Assembly (NCBI GenBank): GCA_903904835.1
Contig: CAIVEI010000054.1
Span: 23,408 to 87,407, forward strand
From: an uncultured Schlesneria sp.
Lineage (GTDB): Bacteria; Planctomycetota; Planctomycetia; Planctomycetales; Planctomycetaceae
DNA: 64,000 nt
Direction of reading: 5' to 3'
The notes below the pieces were generated by a model. The model was not told the DNA's origin. It searched no databases and was given only the letters and a program-made list of their open reading frames with translations. Position 1 is the first letter of the stretch. Each line of letters starts with the position of its first letter. Shown here one piece after another: positions 27,776 through 38,561 of the stretch. The position numbers and the translations under genes are program-made.

Positions 27776-28783
27776 ATGAAGTATCTCGTCACAGGCGCAG
27801 CAGGATTCATCGGAAATCACGTTAGTCTGTCGCTGCTTGAGCGAGGCGATTACGTTGTCGGTTTCGATAATTTGAATCCCTATTATTCGGTGGCGCTGAA
27901 GCAAAGCCGTCTGAACCGACTTATCGGGAAAGCAAACTTTCATTTCGAAGAAGGGGATCTCGCTGATCAAGAACGACTTCCGCAGTTGTTCGCAAAAGAG
28001 AGATTTGATGCCGTCATCAATTTGGCCGCACAAGCCGGCGTCCGATACTCGTTGACCAATCCTCACGCCTACGTCGACAGCAATCTGGTCGGATTTGTCA
28101 ATGTGCTGGAAGCGTGTCGGCATCACGAGGTGAAACATCTCACGTATGCGTCTTCCAGTTCCGTTTACGGTGCCAATACCGAAATGCCATTTTCAGTCCA
28201 TCACAACGTGGATCATCCACTCAGTTTGTATGCTGCGACGAAAAAGGCGAACGAATTGATGGCGCATACATACAGCCATCTCTACCAGCTTCCAACGACA
28301 GGCCTGCGATTTTTTACCGTCTACGGACCATGGGGCCGGCCGGACATGGCCCTCTGGTTGTTCACCAAAGCGATCCTTGCGGGTGAATCAATCGATATCT
28401 TTAACAACGGGCAGATGCGACGCGACTTCACGTATATCGATGACATTGTGCAGGGCATCATTCGCGTTTCCGATCGAATTCCATCGGGAAATCCCGACTG
28501 GTCAGGCAACCAGCCCGACCCTGCGTCAAGTCGCGCTCCGTACCGGATCTATAACATTGGAAATAATCAACCGGTCGAATTGATGCATTTGATCGAGACG
28601 TTAGAACGCAATTTGGGCAAGACGGCAGTGAAGAACTTTTTACCAATGCAACCGGGCGATGTGCCGGCGACTTTCGCAGACGTCGATGATTTGACGCGGG
28701 ACGTTGGATTCAAACCAAGCACGCCGATTGAGCTTGGCGTTGAGCGTTTCGTGCGCTGGTATCGCGAATACCATAAATGCTGA
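27776..28783 (+). CDS. NAD-dependent sugar-nucleotide epimerase (UDP-glucuronate 4-epimerase-like)
   Basis: 335 residues, a full-length extended SDR. GAAGFIG at residues 7-13 binds NAD. The catalytic set is Ser in the YASSSSVYG strand near 122-130 and YAATK near 152, the YxxxK pair. [15 protein letters not shown] near 176-190 is typical of UDP-glucuronate and related 4-epimerases, and [11 protein letters not shown] near 218 is the usual substrate-domain motif. It would supply an epimerised sugar nucleotide for surface polysaccharide. Its stop is 18 bases from that of the convergent TPR gene. Confidence 0.9.
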   Translation: MKYLVTGAAGFIGNHVSLSLLERGDYVVGFDNLNPYYSVALKQSRLNRLIGKANFHFEEGDLADQERLPQLFAKERFDAVINLAAQAGVRYSLTNPHAYVDSNLVGFVNVLEACRHHEVKHLTYASSSSVYGANTEMPFSVHHNVDHPLSLYAATKKANELMAHTYSHLYQLPTTGLRFFTVYGPWGRPDMALWLFTKAILAGESIDIFNNGQMRRDFTYIDDIVQGIIRVSDRIPSGNPDWSGNQPDPASSRAPYRIYNIGNNQPVELMHLIETLERNLGKTAVKNFLPMQPGDVPATFADVDDLTRDVGFKPSTPIELGVERFVRWYREYHKC

Positions 28784-28801
28784 TTCTTGGCTGAAGCGTT
28801 G

Positions 28802-29983
28802 TTACTTGTCGGCGATTTGTGCTCGCTGCTTAAAGTACCGCGCCGATTCAGCATCCCCCAGGCCTAGGTACAGTAACGAGAGCTCTTCGAATTCGCGTTG
28901 ACTTGCGTGTGACAGGTTTTTCATTAATTCGATAATGCGGCCACGATTACGACGAATTCTTTCACCCAGTTGTCGGTGTTTTTCCGACAAGGAATTTTTA
29001 CCTGAACTGCGATACGCTTCGGAAAGTTTGAATTGAGAGCGTTCGTTATATGGCTCAAGCTGAATCGATTTTTCAAGGTCAACAATCGCTTCATCAGATC
29101 GTCCCAGATCAAGAAGAATACTGCCGCGAGTCAGATATGCGGCGGGCATCTGTTGGACATGTGAAAATATTTCCGTCACGAGTTCGAGTGCCTGTTCGAG
29201 CTTTCCTTCGGCCCGGTACAGGTCAATGATTTTCGCTTGCAGTTGAATGCTGTTTCCAAAACGACTTCGTATTGTTTCCACTTGTTTCCAGGCGGACTGA
29301 GAATCTCCCAGAACGATCAGTTGGTCCAGGTACAGGTAATCTACTTCGAACTGCAAATTCCTGGGTAAATTGAACTGCATGATCTTTCGAATTTCATCGA
29401 CACATTCGACATCGAGAAAGGCTGCTTTAAGGGCTTTGATCATTTCTAAATGGAACGCGTGATTGGAAGGTTGCCGTTTTAACAATTCGTTTGCACTGTC
29501 AAGCGCGTCTTCCCGTTCACCTTGAGCGGAATAATTCCTCCACAACAGTTGCAAGGCCTCGGGCGTTTCCAGAACATTCCGATCCCTGAGAGGTTTCAGT
29601 GCGCGATTTGCGAGCTTGAAACGGTAAGACCGCGAGGCCTTTGAGGCGAACTTGAGAAGCAAATCCGTACGGCAGGTCGAAGTCTCGACCTGATTAAAAA
29701 ACGAAACCGCTTCGTCCCAGTCATCACGTCGGGCATCCAGCCAGGCAAGGGCGAGCGAGATATTGGATTTCTGTGACGGGTTACGATCCAACTGCTGACG
29801 CAAGATCCGCTCCGCAACTGCCGGATTCTCGTCCGCAGTTTGCAAAACATCGTCGAGCAGGTTTGAGCGATCGACTCCGAAGATCCAGATTGCCACGCCG
29901 AGGCCGCCAAAAATCATGATGCCAGTCAGGATTCCTAATCGGATTCGAGATTTTGCCCGTCCTGATGAATTCAAGTCACTCAT
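28802..29983 (-). CDS. Membrane-anchored tetratricopeptide-repeat protein
   Basis: 393 residues from the ATG at 29983, eight bases inside the end of the upstream FG-GAP gene and directly after GAGG; a longer frame from 30163 lies wholly inside that gene and is rejected. A single transmembrane helix (about residues 17-35, LGILTGIMIFGGLGVAIWIFG) is followed by helical TPR units; the clearest is AYLTRGSILLDLGRSDEAIVDLEKSIQLEP near 305. The overlap shows translational coupling with the lipoprotein, so the two probably work together at the membrane. The TPR domain would be outside the cytoplasm if the N terminus is in. Confidence 0.8.
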   Translation of the reverse strand: MSDLNSSGRAKSRIRLGILTGIMIFGGLGVAIWIFGVDRSNLLDDVLQTADENPAVAERILRQQLDRNPSQKSNISLALAWLDARRDDWDEAVSFFNQVETSTCRTDLLLKFASKASRSYRFKLANRALKPLRDRNVLETPEALQLLWRNYSAQGEREDALDSANELLKRQPSNHAFHLEMIKALKAAFLDVECVDEIRKIMQFNLPRNLQFEVDYLYLDQLIVLGDSQSAWKQVETIRSRFGNSIQLQAKIIDLYRAEGKLEQALELVTEIFSHVQQMPAAYLTRGSILLDLGRSDEAIVDLEKSIQLEPYNERSQFKLSEAYRSSGKNSLSEKHRQLGERIRRNRGRIIELMKNLSHASQREFEELSLLYLGLGDAESARYFKQRAQIADK

Positions 29984-31772
29984 CCTCGTATGCTCCACGG
30001 CCCTCAACCAGATGGTGGAATTGGCCGGCGGTGAGGTCACGAAAGACTTCCGCACGACGACCAGGCCAACAGACTGTGATCGAAACGGGACCAGAGAATT
30101 CATCGCAAGGAAAAATGATGCGCGCGTCTGATTGAGAAAAATAGCCTCCTCCTCGCACGACAAACTGCGTCCAGTTTCGTTCTGAAGTACGGCAAATTAT
30201 GCGAGCTCCGACAGCGTCACGTTCTCCGTTTCGGGCATGGAGCTGAACACTGATGAAATCGTTGGACGGGCGACGGTTGCGTAGAATACGAATCGGTTCG
30301 TTCATCAGAACGGTAATGATGTCAAAGTCACCGTCATTGTCCAGATCTGCAACAGCGTTTCCTCGCCCTGAATGTTCTTCATGGAAATAGGGGCCACATT
30401 GGAGCGAAATCTCCTCGAAATGTTTTCCCTCACAATTTCGAAAGAGTTGTGGCCGCTGTGCATAAAGAGTTTCGGCGGTCGTATAAATGGGGTTTCCATT
30501 CAGGATGAACAAATCTGGCCAATGATCATTATCGAAATCGCAAAACGCAGTTCCGAATCCGACGCGTAATCGAGACGAGGCAGCGAGCCCAGCGGAGATC
30601 GTCGAATGCTTCCACATTCCATGGCCGAGGTTTCGATAGAGTGCGTGATCTTCCTTTTCAAAATTCGTCACAAAGATGTCCGGCAAGCCATCGCCGTTAT
30701 AGTCGGCAACGTCAACTCCCATACTCGCTTCAGCTTGTCCCCACTCGCCGACTGCAACCCCCGCTTCCATGGCAGTCTCGATCAGTTTCTGATTTTTTCC
30801 GCCTAAAAAAAGGTGATTGGGAAGCGCGTCACTGGTCACGTAGAAATCGAGCCAGCCATCAAGATTCAAGTCCGATGCAATCACACCCAGACCGTGTGCG
30901 GTTGCCACCAACCCCAGATGGTCGGACCAATCATCGAAAGTCCCAGTGCCACTGTTGTGAAAGAAACGACTGGTCGTCGGGGGATACGATGTCGGACCAC
31001 AAAGATCACGTTCGCGATTTGTTCCCTTTCCGTAACACGGAACATCCGTTTCCAGACTCCAATTGGTGTAACGAGTCAGGAAGAGATCAGGTAACGAATC
31101 GCCGTCCCAATCTCCAAAAGCGGCCGCAGTTCCCCAGCCGCAGTCTGGAAGCAATCGGTCGTCAACGGCTGGCAGGAAGGTACCGTCGCCAGAATTCAGA
31201 AAAATCCGACTGCGACCGTAACAGCAGACGAATACGTCGGGGAATCCATCTGCATTCCAGTCCGTCACAGCGCAGCCCTGAGAGTAATCGATTGGCCTTA
31301 CCAGCCCGGCTTGCGAAGTAACCGTTGAAAAATTCCAGTCTCCGTGATTACGAAACAGTGCCGGTGGCAGTCCCTGGATCTGAACCGGTGACTCACGAGA
31401 AATCGTTCCCCCTCCCGTTACGAAAACGTCGACCATCCCGTCGAGGTCATAATCCACAATGGCGACACCGCCGCCAAAACTCTCAATCATCAGGAAGCGA
31501 CCCGCATCCCTGCCGTTCTGATTGGCGAATTCAATTCCCGTCTTGGAGGTCAGGTCGTCAAACCAGTCATCTGGCGTCGCGGTGACGACGCGAGGTTTAA
31601 TCACTGGTTTTTCCGTGACTTGAGTCGGTTTATTCAAAGGAACGGGTGAATCCGTTTGCGATTGCTGATTTGCCGATTTGGAATCGGAATGGCATCCCGC
31701 GATAAAAAACACGAGGCAGATCAAAACGCATGAGGACGTCGATTCTTTGCATCGGTGCTGCTCCAGTCGCAT
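29976..31772 (-). CDS. FG-GAP/ASPIC-UnbV (CRTAC1-like) lipoprotein
   Basis: 598 residues from the ATG at 31772, chosen because it gives a proper lipoprotein signal: basic N terminus, hydrophobic core and lipobox IAGC with Cys at residue 27. A Ser/Gln/Pro-rich linker leads to a seven-bladed propeller built from FG-GAP/VCBS repeats. Calcium-binding DxDxDG loops are plentiful (DYDLDGMVD, DWNADGFPD, DWDGDSLPD, DFDNDHWPD, DLDNDGDFD). The C terminus is an ASPIC/UnbV domain (VGARIICRT, VRGGGYFSQSD). These proteins are common in planctomycetes and act on the cell surface, probably in binding; no reaction is known. Its last eight bases overlap the TPR gene. Confidence 0.88.
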   Translation of the reverse strand: MRLEQHRCKESTSSCVLICLVFFIAGCHSDSKSANQQSQTDSPVPLNKPTQVTEKPVIKPRVVTATPDDWFDDLTSKTGIEFANQNGRDAGRFLMIESFGGGVAIVDYDLDGMVDVFVTGGGTISRESPVQIQGLPPALFRNHGDWNFSTVTSQAGLVRPIDYSQGCAVTDWNADGFPDVFVCCYGRSRIFLNSGDGTFLPAVDDRLLPDCGWGTAAAFGDWDGDSLPDLFLTRYTNWSLETDVPCYGKGTNRERDLCGPTSYPPTTSRFFHNSGTGTFDDWSDHLGLVATAHGLGVIASDLNLDGWLDFYVTSDALPNHLFLGGKNQKLIETAMEAGVAVGEWGQAEASMGVDVADYNGDGLPDIFVTNFEKEDHALYRNLGHGMWKHSTISAGLAASSRLRVGFGTAFCDFDNDHWPDLFILNGNPIYTTAETLYAQRPQLFRNCEGKHFEEISLQCGPYFHEEHSGRGNAVADLDNDGDFDIITVLMNEPIRILRNRRPSNDFISVQLHARNGERDAVGARIICRTSERNWTQFVVRGGGYFSQSDARIIFPCDEFSGPVSITVCWPGRRAEVFRDLTAGQFHHLVEGRGAYEDE

Positions 31773-32119
31773 CTCGTACTCATGCTGATTGCTGAAATTG
31801 AACAATAGATCAAAGTTCCTGGCTGCGAATTTCAGCCACGTGAAGTGGTATCGAAAAACGACTTCCAATCATGGATCATCAAAGGCATTGTGGCTAATGT
31901 TACCGGCGGTCGAGACGGCGTTTCAAGCGATTTCCGAAACCAGCGACGATTCTGTGTCGACACCGAGGTGATCGGGGCAAAATCAATCCCGGGCTGGTGT
32001 CAGCGCACTGGTGGTGACTTTTGGATATGCTGACTTTGCTGCTTGACACAAGGATTTCATCCCCGATTCGACCCGGGTAAAAAAACGTAACCTTTGTTTG
32101 AGTTCGGTCAACTTACCAT
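31773..32119. other. Intergenic region, 347 bp, no gene seen
   Basis: It lies between divergent genes. A TTGACA hexamer at 32043-32048 could be a -35 element for the downstream cluster but has no good -10 at the right distance. A CCCGGG followed by a seven-A run lies near 32076-32090. Nothing else is recognised. Confidence 0.5.
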
Positions 32120-33265
32120 ATGCCTATCACTTCACAACGATTTCGTGCGTTTTTCATTGCTCCAGTTCTATTGGCGGTGCTGGCGGTTCCGGTGTGGGCT
32201 CAGAATGAGTGGGAAGTCAGCCCCGAAAGTGAACTTGCTCTGGAACGGGGGCTGGCCTGGCTGGCAAAAACCCAGGGAGTGCAGGGAAACTGGGAATCCA
32301 ACGATTTGGGGCTGGTCGGATTGGGGGCTCTCGCATTTCTTTCGGCAGGTCACATGCCTGGCCGGGGCAAGTATGGTGACAACGTTGACAGGGCGCTGAA
32401 ATATGTCGTCAAGAACGCTAAACCATCCGGCCTGCTGAACATCGCTGATGCTCAGCGAGACCTTTACAATCATGGACTTGCGGCGTTCGTTCTGGGTCAA
32501 GCGTATGGGATGACTGACGATCCGCAGATTGGCAAAACACTGGAAAGGTCGCTCAAGCTGATCGCCAACACGCAATGCGACGACGGCGGTTGGGACTATC
32601 GAGCGAAACGTCAGCCGCATGGGCATGACCTTAGTCTGTCGGTGATGCAAGCCAAAGCGCTACGCAGTGCCGTCGATAGCGGGTTCGAGGTTCGCAATGA
32701 CGTCATCAAGCTGGCGATCCAGAGTGTTCGAGATCACTACAAGGCTGAAAACGGTGCTCGCGGATTAGAAGATCGTGCGAAAGACGGGCCAGGACAATTT
32801 ACCTACGACGGCAATCGTGCAACGGTGGCGATGTCAGCTTGCGGCGTGGTTTGCTTGCAGGAATTCGGTCAATACGACGACTGGCGGATCTCGAAGAATC
32901 TCGAATATATCTCGAAAGAATTGTCGCGAATTTCACCGGTGAAGGGTAACGGCGAAGTACCATTCGATGCGTATACGCTTTATTACGTCGGTCAGGCGTT
33001 ATATCAATCGGGTGGCAGCAGTTGGCGGACAAATTATCCAGTCTTGCGAGACCACTTGATCGCCTCACAAGTTCGCAAGCCCGAGAATCCCGCCGAAGAC
33101 GGTTCGTGGCGAGACACGCGCTGGGTCCATGGGAAGCAGGGGCAGCTCTATGGGACTGCTGTCGGGTGTTTCATCCTGGCGATTCCAAACCGGTACTTAC
33201 CCATACTTCAAGAGGGAAAGATCGAAGGATTGCGTGAAAAGTTAGGTGGAGAAAAACCCAAGTAA
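32120..33265 (+). CDS. Secreted prenyltransferase/squalene-cyclase-fold protein
   Basis: 381 residues with a signal peptide (1-27, ending VPVWA). The mature protein is an alpha/alpha barrel of repeats of the squalene-oxidase/prenyltransferase type, seen as LAWLAKTQGVQGNW, NTQCDDGGWDY and DGSWRDTRWV-like QW-like units. The DxDD catalytic motif of squalene-hopene cyclases is absent, so cyclase activity is unlikely. A binding role for peptides or glycans outside the cytoplasm is inferred. It opens a co-directional run to the VWA genes, with a 108-base gap before the next gene. Confidence 0.78.
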   Translation: MPITSQRFRAFFIAPVLLAVLAVPVWAQNEWEVSPESELALERGLAWLAKTQGVQGNWESNDLGLVGLGALAFLSAGHMPGRGKYGDNVDRALKYVVKNAKPSGLLNIADAQRDLYNHGLAAFVLGQAYGMTDDPQIGKTLERSLKLIANTQCDDGGWDYRAKRQPHGHDLSLSVMQAKALRSAVDSGFEVRNDVIKLAIQSVRDHYKAENGARGLEDRAKDGPGQFTYDGNRATVAMSACGVVCLQEFGQYDDWRISKNLEYISKELSRISPVKGNGEVPFDAYTLYYVGQALYQSGGSSWRTNYPVLRDHLIASQVRKPENPAEDGSWRDTRWVHGKQGQLYGTAVGCFILAIPNRYLPILQEGKIEGLREKLGGEKPK

Positions 33266-33373
33266 GTCGGTTTTCCGGCGAGATTTCTTACGATTGATTG
33301 ACAAATTCAGAATCCAAATTCTGATGCAAGATGGCTCGCGATTGCACCGGTAGTTAATCCCTGAAGAGTTTTC

Positions 33374-36073
33374 ATGCTTAGTTTTGACGCGAGTTCATTT
33401 GCCATCGCCGGAGCCATTGCGACCGCTGGACCGGTCCTGATCCATCTTTTGAATCGACGTCGATTCAAGACGGTAAATTGGGCAGCCATGGACTTTCTGC
33501 GCGAAGCCATCGAGCGCAACCGCAAAATTCTGCACTTGCGAGATATCCTGCTGCTGGCTTTGCGAACGCTGGCAGTCTTGTTGTTTGGCCTGGCGTTATC
33601 CCGTCCGTTTTTCAAAGGGGCGGCATCGACTGCGATGTGGCAGGCCTTGTTGCTTGGGCTGTGCCTGCTGGTTTCACTTGGATTCGCAATCGGCTGGGTG
33701 ACAAGCCGCAGCAGCCGCAGCAAAGGGTTACTCGCCACAGGAGTGTTGGCAGGACTAATCGCATCAGGATTTCAATTATCTGGATTAGCACGACAGTCTG
33801 CTGATGAGAATGAATCGATGACCAGCGCACGGTCGCCTGTGCATGCGGTCCTGGTGATTGATAACAGTCGCAGCCTGGGGGTGGAATCACTCGGTGGAAC
33901 ACTGCTTGAACGTGCAAAAGGGAAAGGAGCAGAGTTCATCGATTCTCTCCCACCCGAAAGTCGGATCACCGTCATTCCGCTCGCTGGCTCTGAAGACCCG
34001 TTTACTTTGGACGCCTATCGCAATAAAGACGACGCACGGCGAGCCCTTGATCGCGTGAAGCTTGTCGATGCTGAGGGAGGGGTTCGGGCAGGATTGGAAC
34101 TGGCTGAACAAGCATGCCGTCAGACGTTAGATCCACCCTCAAAACGTGTCGTTCTGCTCACCGATTTGCAGGCGTCCGCATGGGAATCGGTCGTTTCCGC
34201 TGATTTATTACATCGTCTCTCGGGCCTGCAAGTCGTGAACGTGGCGACAATGCCGGCGAGAAATGTGTGGGTCTCGGGCCTGCATATTGAAGACGGTCTG
34301 ACAAGTGCTGAAGTACCTTGTCGATTGCTGGCACGTTTGCATGCAAGTGGCGTCGGGACTGCCTCAGATGTGTCTACAGATGGCGAATCGTTTGAAGTAC
34401 AGGTCAAGCTCTTAATCGACGGAGCCGAAACGGCCAGTCAGGTGATTGACTTGACGCCTGGACAGGAACGTGAGATCGAGTTCACGCACCAGTTCGATTT
34501 GCTCGCGGACCCGCTGAAACCAGGTTCCGCCGTTGTGACAATTGCGGTGCAGTCAGAACTGGCATCTTCAGATCAACTTCCCGCCGACAATCGACAGCAG
34601 GTCGTCGTGCCAATTGTTGCGTCGTTGCCGGTTGTTTTTATCGATCAGTTTGGAGACCAGGAAAATCTCGAACAGAATAAGGTTGGTGAGACCTATTCCT
34701 TGCGTCATTTGATGGCACCCCGATCGAGTTCTGATAAATCGCAACGACGATTGATTCACGTTCAGCACATACGCCCCGATCAAGTCACGCAAGAACTATT
34801 GGAAACAGTACGACTTGTCGTTGTGGCGGGTCTGGAAAAGCCAGATGAGGCGACCGTTCCCCTGTTGCGAGATTTCGTTCAGCAGGGGGGGCCGCTGGTG
34901 GTACTCGCCGGGGGGAATTTTGACCCCGCGGCATGGACAGAACGGGCATGGCTGTCAGGGCAAGGGATACTTCCGGCCCCGCTTGATCCGAAACCGATCG
35001 GATTCACTCCCAATGATGCTCCGGGACAATTACATCCGTTCTATGCACTCTTCGGTTCGATGCAGCATGACTTTTTTCTGATCGAAGGTGAAGACCCCAG
35101 GGTGCTCTCGTCGCTGTTTGAAGCGACGCCTTTTTTTAAGGCCGTTCGGGCGGATCTCAGCCCGAGCGTTCTTGAGAATCTTGTCATGACCGACACCAAG
35201 CGATTTTCGGACGAAAGGATTTTTCTCGACAACTATCTGGCTCGCGCGACGACTCGCCAGGATCGTGCTGGAACTTCTGGCATACTTGACGAAGACGACC
35301 TCATGTTTCGTCGGCTTGAACCGAACTGGTGGAACTGGCGGTCGGCACTCCCTCTCGTTGATCGCTCATTGGCTCCTGCGGAATTAGCAAAACGAAGTCA
35401 GCCACGAGTGCTTGCCGCATTCGACGGAGATCATGGTCCCTTTGTCGTTGAACGACGTATTGGTGCCGGTCGAATTGTTCTTTTTACGAGCGGAGTCACT
35501 TCCGACTGGAACCTGCTGCGGGGCTCAGCGGCGATGTACATGTTTCATCGAACCTTTTGTCAGTTGATGGAAGGAACGCTCCCATCCAGGAACTACACCG
35601 CAAGTCAAAAGATGACCTTACCTGTCGAACGACGTAGCGACATCCGTTATTGGTTGACCCGACCAACAGGAGTCAAAGAGCCTTTGAATGTGGACGTGAT
35701 TGGTGCAAACACTTCTGGCGTCAACATTCGTCGTCCCGTTCTGGCAGGGACGTATATCGTCACTTCAGAACAGACTGACACTGCGTCGTCCGGTTCAGCA
35801 TCGAATCGCCTGGATGAAATTTCGTTGGCTGTGAACGGCTCGGAAAATGAATCGAATCTGACGGCACTCTCAGTAGCTGACCTGCAACAAATTCTTGGCC
35901 ACGACGATGTTCGCATTCTCGCTGCCGACGAGCCAATTCGGCTGGAGGGGGGTGCCCGTCGCGGTCAAGATCTGTGGAAGCTGTGTGGCTGGTGCGTTAT
36001 GGGATGCCTGTTGCTGGAAATGATGGTATTGGCAGGACCCATGTTGGGGAAAAAGACTTCGGTGGCGCAATAA
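33374..36073 (+). CDS. BatA/VWA-type large membrane protein
   Basis: 899 residues. The N terminus is a BatA-type domain: a hydrophobic segment (about 8-28) ending PVLIHLLNRRRF, then the conserved WAAMDFLREA and a second helix (about 57-76, LLLALRTLAVLLFGLALS), followed by a third pair of helices. A VWA domain starts near residue 156 with a MIDAS-type DNSRS (D-x-S-x-S). The central part has a Rossmann-like/GATase-like domain. A C-terminal helix (about 868-888) anchors the tail. MoxR ATPases act on such VWA proteins in assembly or insertion of envelope complexes. The TAA stop shares a base with the next ATG (TAATG), indicating coupling. Confidence 0.85.
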   Translation: MLSFDASSFAIAGAIATAGPVLIHLLNRRRFKTVNWAAMDFLREAIERNRKILHLRDILLLALRTLAVLLFGLALSRPFFKGAASTAMWQALLLGLCLLVSLGFAIGWVTSRSSRSKGLLATGVLAGLIASGFQLSGLARQSADENESMTSARSPVHAVLVIDNSRSLGVESLGGTLLERAKGKGAEFIDSLPPESRITVIPLAGSEDPFTLDAYRNKDDARRALDRVKLVDAEGGVRAGLELAEQACRQTLDPPSKRVVLLTDLQASAWESVVSADLLHRLSGLQVVNVATMPARNVWVSGLHIEDGLTSAEVPCRLLARLHASGVGTASDVSTDGESFEVQVKLLIDGAETASQVIDLTPGQEREIEFTHQFDLLADPLKPGSAVVTIAVQSELASSDQLPADNRQQVVVPIVASLPVVFIDQFGDQENLEQNKVGETYSLRHLMAPRSSSDKSQRRLIHVQHIRPDQVTQELLETVRLVVVAGLEKPDEATVPLLRDFVQQGGPLVVLAGGNFDPAAWTERAWLSGQGILPAPLDPKPIGFTPNDAPGQLHPFYALFGSMQHDFFLIEGEDPRVLSSLFEATPFFKAVRADLSPSVLENLVMTDTKRFSDERIFLDNYLARATTRQDRAGTSGILDEDDLMFRRLEPNWWNWRSALPLVDRSLAPAELAKRSQPRVLAAFDGDHGPFVVERRIGAGRIVLFTSGVTSDWNLLRGSAAMYMFHRTFCQLMEGTLPSRNYTASQKMTLPVERRSDIRYWLTRPTGVKEPLNVDVIGANTSGVNIRRPVLAGTYIVTSEQTDTASSGSASNRLDEISLAVNGSENESNLTALSVADLQQILGHDDVRILAADEPIRLEGGARRGQDLWKLCGWCVMGCLLLEMMVLAGPMLGKKTSVAQ

Positions 36074-38559
36074 TGAATTGGACTGGGACGATTGGACGAC
36101 TGCTCGGCCATGACGACGTGTCGAAGATTGAATCGGCACGAGTCTCGTTTGGTTCGGCGTGGGCACACGCTTCGCCTGCCTTAGTGCTATTTGGCAGTCT
36201 CGGTCTGACCGCCTTGACTGTATGGTTCTACTTGCGATGGCAGGCTCACGCACATCGACCAACACGGCTTTTACTGGCCACGTTGCGAGCGATCGCGTTG
36301 TCAACGCTACTGCTCATACTCGCTGATCCGACTTTAGAACTGTCGCTGGTCAGTTTGCCAAAACCTGTGTTATGGCTTCTACTGGATGGAAGCGACAGTA
36401 TGTCGATTCCGGACGAGTTCCCAGAGTCAGATCGAAACAGACTGGCAAAGGCCGTGGATCTGTCCGGATATCAGACTTGGCAAGCGGCAACGAAACACTC
36501 GCAAGAAAAAAGTCCCGGTTCGAACCAGGCCGAAATAGCCGAACGGCCGACCCGTGCCGATTACGCGAGATCGCTTTTATTGAAGACAGACCGGAACCTG
36601 CTTGAGCGTCTGTCGAGGAATTTTCGGCTTCGGTTTTTCAGTTTCGGTGAAACAGAGGGAGTTCGGCTCTTAAACAACAGTGACTCGAACGACCATCTTC
36701 TGCCGGTTCAAGACTGGCAGGCGACAGGAAACGTGACAGCGTTAGGTGATGCGTTTGAGGATCTGGCTCGTCAACATGCGACGGACAATCTGGCGGCGGT
36801 GCTCGTTATTAGCGACTTCGATCAAAACTCGGGTACACCACCCCTTTCTGCCGCCAAGAAGTTGGGAGTTCCTGTGTTCACCGTCGGCGTTGGATCACTC
36901 ACTGCCGTCGATTTGAGTGTCGATTTGCTCGCCCCACCAACGATGAAAAAGGCGGAATCTTCCACATTCAGCGTAACGGTTCGTCAACGTGAACTTGAAA
37001 ACGCATCCGTCAATGTCCGGCTTTACTCGAATGAGCCGGGGAACGGCCAGTCCGACACCTCGACCAGAGTTTTGATCGGAGAAAAGGCGATCACGATCGC
37101 CGGTGGGAGCTCGCAGATCGAGTTTCCCTATACTCCCGATGGAACGGGTCGGTTCGTATTTACAGCCGAGGTTGATCCCGTCGCGGGTGAAGTCGTCACG
37201 CAAAACAATCGAGCGGAACGGGAAGTTAATATTATCGACGATTTTCTGCGTCTGATGTTTGTGGAATACGAACCGACGTGGGAATGGCGATTCGTGAAAG
37301 AAGTATTTTATCGGGACAAACTTGTCGGTGCGCGCGGCTTTCGCACATTTCTCCGTTCTGCTGATCCTGTCGTCCGCGAAACGAACGACCTGTTTTTACC
37401 AACGCTCACGCTTCCGCGAAGTCAGTTTTTCGAGAACGACGTCATCTTTCTCGGCGATATGCCTGCCTCGGCTCTGAGCACTCGTTTTTGTGAAATGACG
37501 AAAGAATTTGTGAGCCAGTTTGGTGGGGGTCTGGTCGTCATCGCAGGACCGCGATTTGGACCAGGCCAATTGGCCGAGACGCCGTTGGCAGACATGCTGC
37601 CAGTTGTGGTCGACCCAGATTCCAAGCGGCGTGACGGCAAGGAATTTCGACTGACACTGACTCCCGTCGCCGGTCAATTCGATTTCATGCGACTTGGACA
37701 GACTGATGCCGAAAACCTTAAAGGCTGGAACAACCTGAGCAAACTTCCCTGGTATCAGCCAGTCCGTCGAGTCGAATCACGGGGAACTCAGGTTTTGGCC
37801 GAACATCCAACCGATACGTGCACCGACGGTAAGACTCCTCAGCCGCTAATTGCCATCCGGCAATACGGCCGCGGTGAAGTCGTGTACGTGGCTTTCGACG
37901 AAATGTGGCGGTTACGAAAACTTTATGGTGAAAGTTTTTACCGACAGTTCTGGGGCCAACTGATTCACCGTCTGGGATTGAGCCACGCACTTGGCAGTCA
38001 TAAACGGTTCATCGTGAGAACAGATAAGACGGAATATCGATCGGATGATCAAGTGCAGGTCACGGTTGAAGCCTACGACAAAGAGTTCCACCCATTGGAT
38101 GCAAAAGAGATTCCCGACCGTCGACTGACAGCGGAACTTATTCGTCCTGATCGTGACTCTGACGGAAACCGTGCGCAGATTTTTGGTATCCCCCAACTGA
38201 AGCAGGGGATTTTCGAAACAAGGGTCCCTGTCTTTAGTGGGGGCGAATATTTGTTGCGAGTCACTGATCCGATTGCGAACGAAGTCGTTGAGATGAACTT
38301 CAATGTTGCAAATGTTTCGATTGAGCGACGCAATCCGATTAGAAATGTTTTGTTGCAGAAAAACATTGCGGCAGAAACGGGAGGTAAATCGTATGACTTG
38401 CTGGATGTCGACCAGTTTCCAGATGATTTTCAACCGGTACGTCAGAAAGAAACGAGTTTAGAAATCATTCCTTTGTGGAGTACCTGGCTGACATTCGGGT
38501 TGATGATATCTCTTTTGATCGTGGAATGGTTCGTCAGAAAACGAGTGAATTTGGCTTAA
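36073..38559 (+). CDS. Large membrane protein with VWA and GATase-like domains
   Basis: 828 residues from the ATG at 36073, overlapping the previous stop by one base. Two N-terminal transmembrane helices (about 35-53 and 63-83) are followed by a VWA-like domain with LLLDGSDSMS near residue 100 (a MIDAS DxSxS) and LVISDFDQNSG near 253. The middle section has an extracellular Ig-like region and a glutamine-amidotransferase-like fold (FGGGLVVIAGPRFGPG near 485). A C-terminal helix (about 800-820) closes the protein before a short basic tail. It is a paralogue-like partner of the preceding BatA protein; the two probably form a heteromeric membrane complex. Two bases separate its stop from the next ATG. 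Confidence 0.82.
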   Translation: MNWTGTIGRLLGHDDVSKIESARVSFGSAWAHASPALVLFGSLGLTALTVWFYLRWQAHAHRPTRLLLATLRAIALSTLLLILADPTLELSLVSLPKPVLWLLLDGSDSMSIPDEFPESDRNRLAKAVDLSGYQTWQAATKHSQEKSPGSNQAEIAERPTRADYARSLLLKTDRNLLERLSRNFRLRFFSFGETEGVRLLNNSDSNDHLLPVQDWQATGNVTALGDAFEDLARQHATDNLAAVLVISDFDQNSGTPPLSAAKKLGVPVFTVGVGSLTAVDLSVDLLAPPTMKKAESSTFSVTVRQRELENASVNVRLYSNEPGNGQSDTSTRVLIGEKAITIAGGSSQIEFPYTPDGTGRFVFTAEVDPVAGEVVTQNNRAEREVNIIDDFLRLMFVEYEPTWEWRFVKEVFYRDKLVGARGFRTFLRSADPVVRETNDLFLPTLTLPRSQFFENDVIFLGDMPASALSTRFCEMTKEFVSQFGGGLVVIAGPRFGPGQLAETPLADMLPVVVDPDSKRRDGKEFRLTLTPVAGQFDFMRLGQTDAENLKGWNNLSKLPWYQPVRRVESRGTQVLAEHPTDTCTDGKTPQPLIAIRQYGRGEVVYVAFDEMWRLRKLYGESFYRQFWGQLIHRLGLSHALGSHKRFIVRTDKTEYRSDDQVQVTVEAYDKEFHPLDAKEIPDRRLTAELIRPDRDSDGNRAQIFGIPQLKQGIFETRVPVFSGGEYLLRVTDPIANEVVEMNFNVANVSIERRNPIRNVLLQKNIAAETGGKSYDLLDVDQFPDDFQPVRQKETSLEIIPLWSTWLTFGLMISLLIVEWFVRKRVNLA

Positions 38560-38561
38560 TA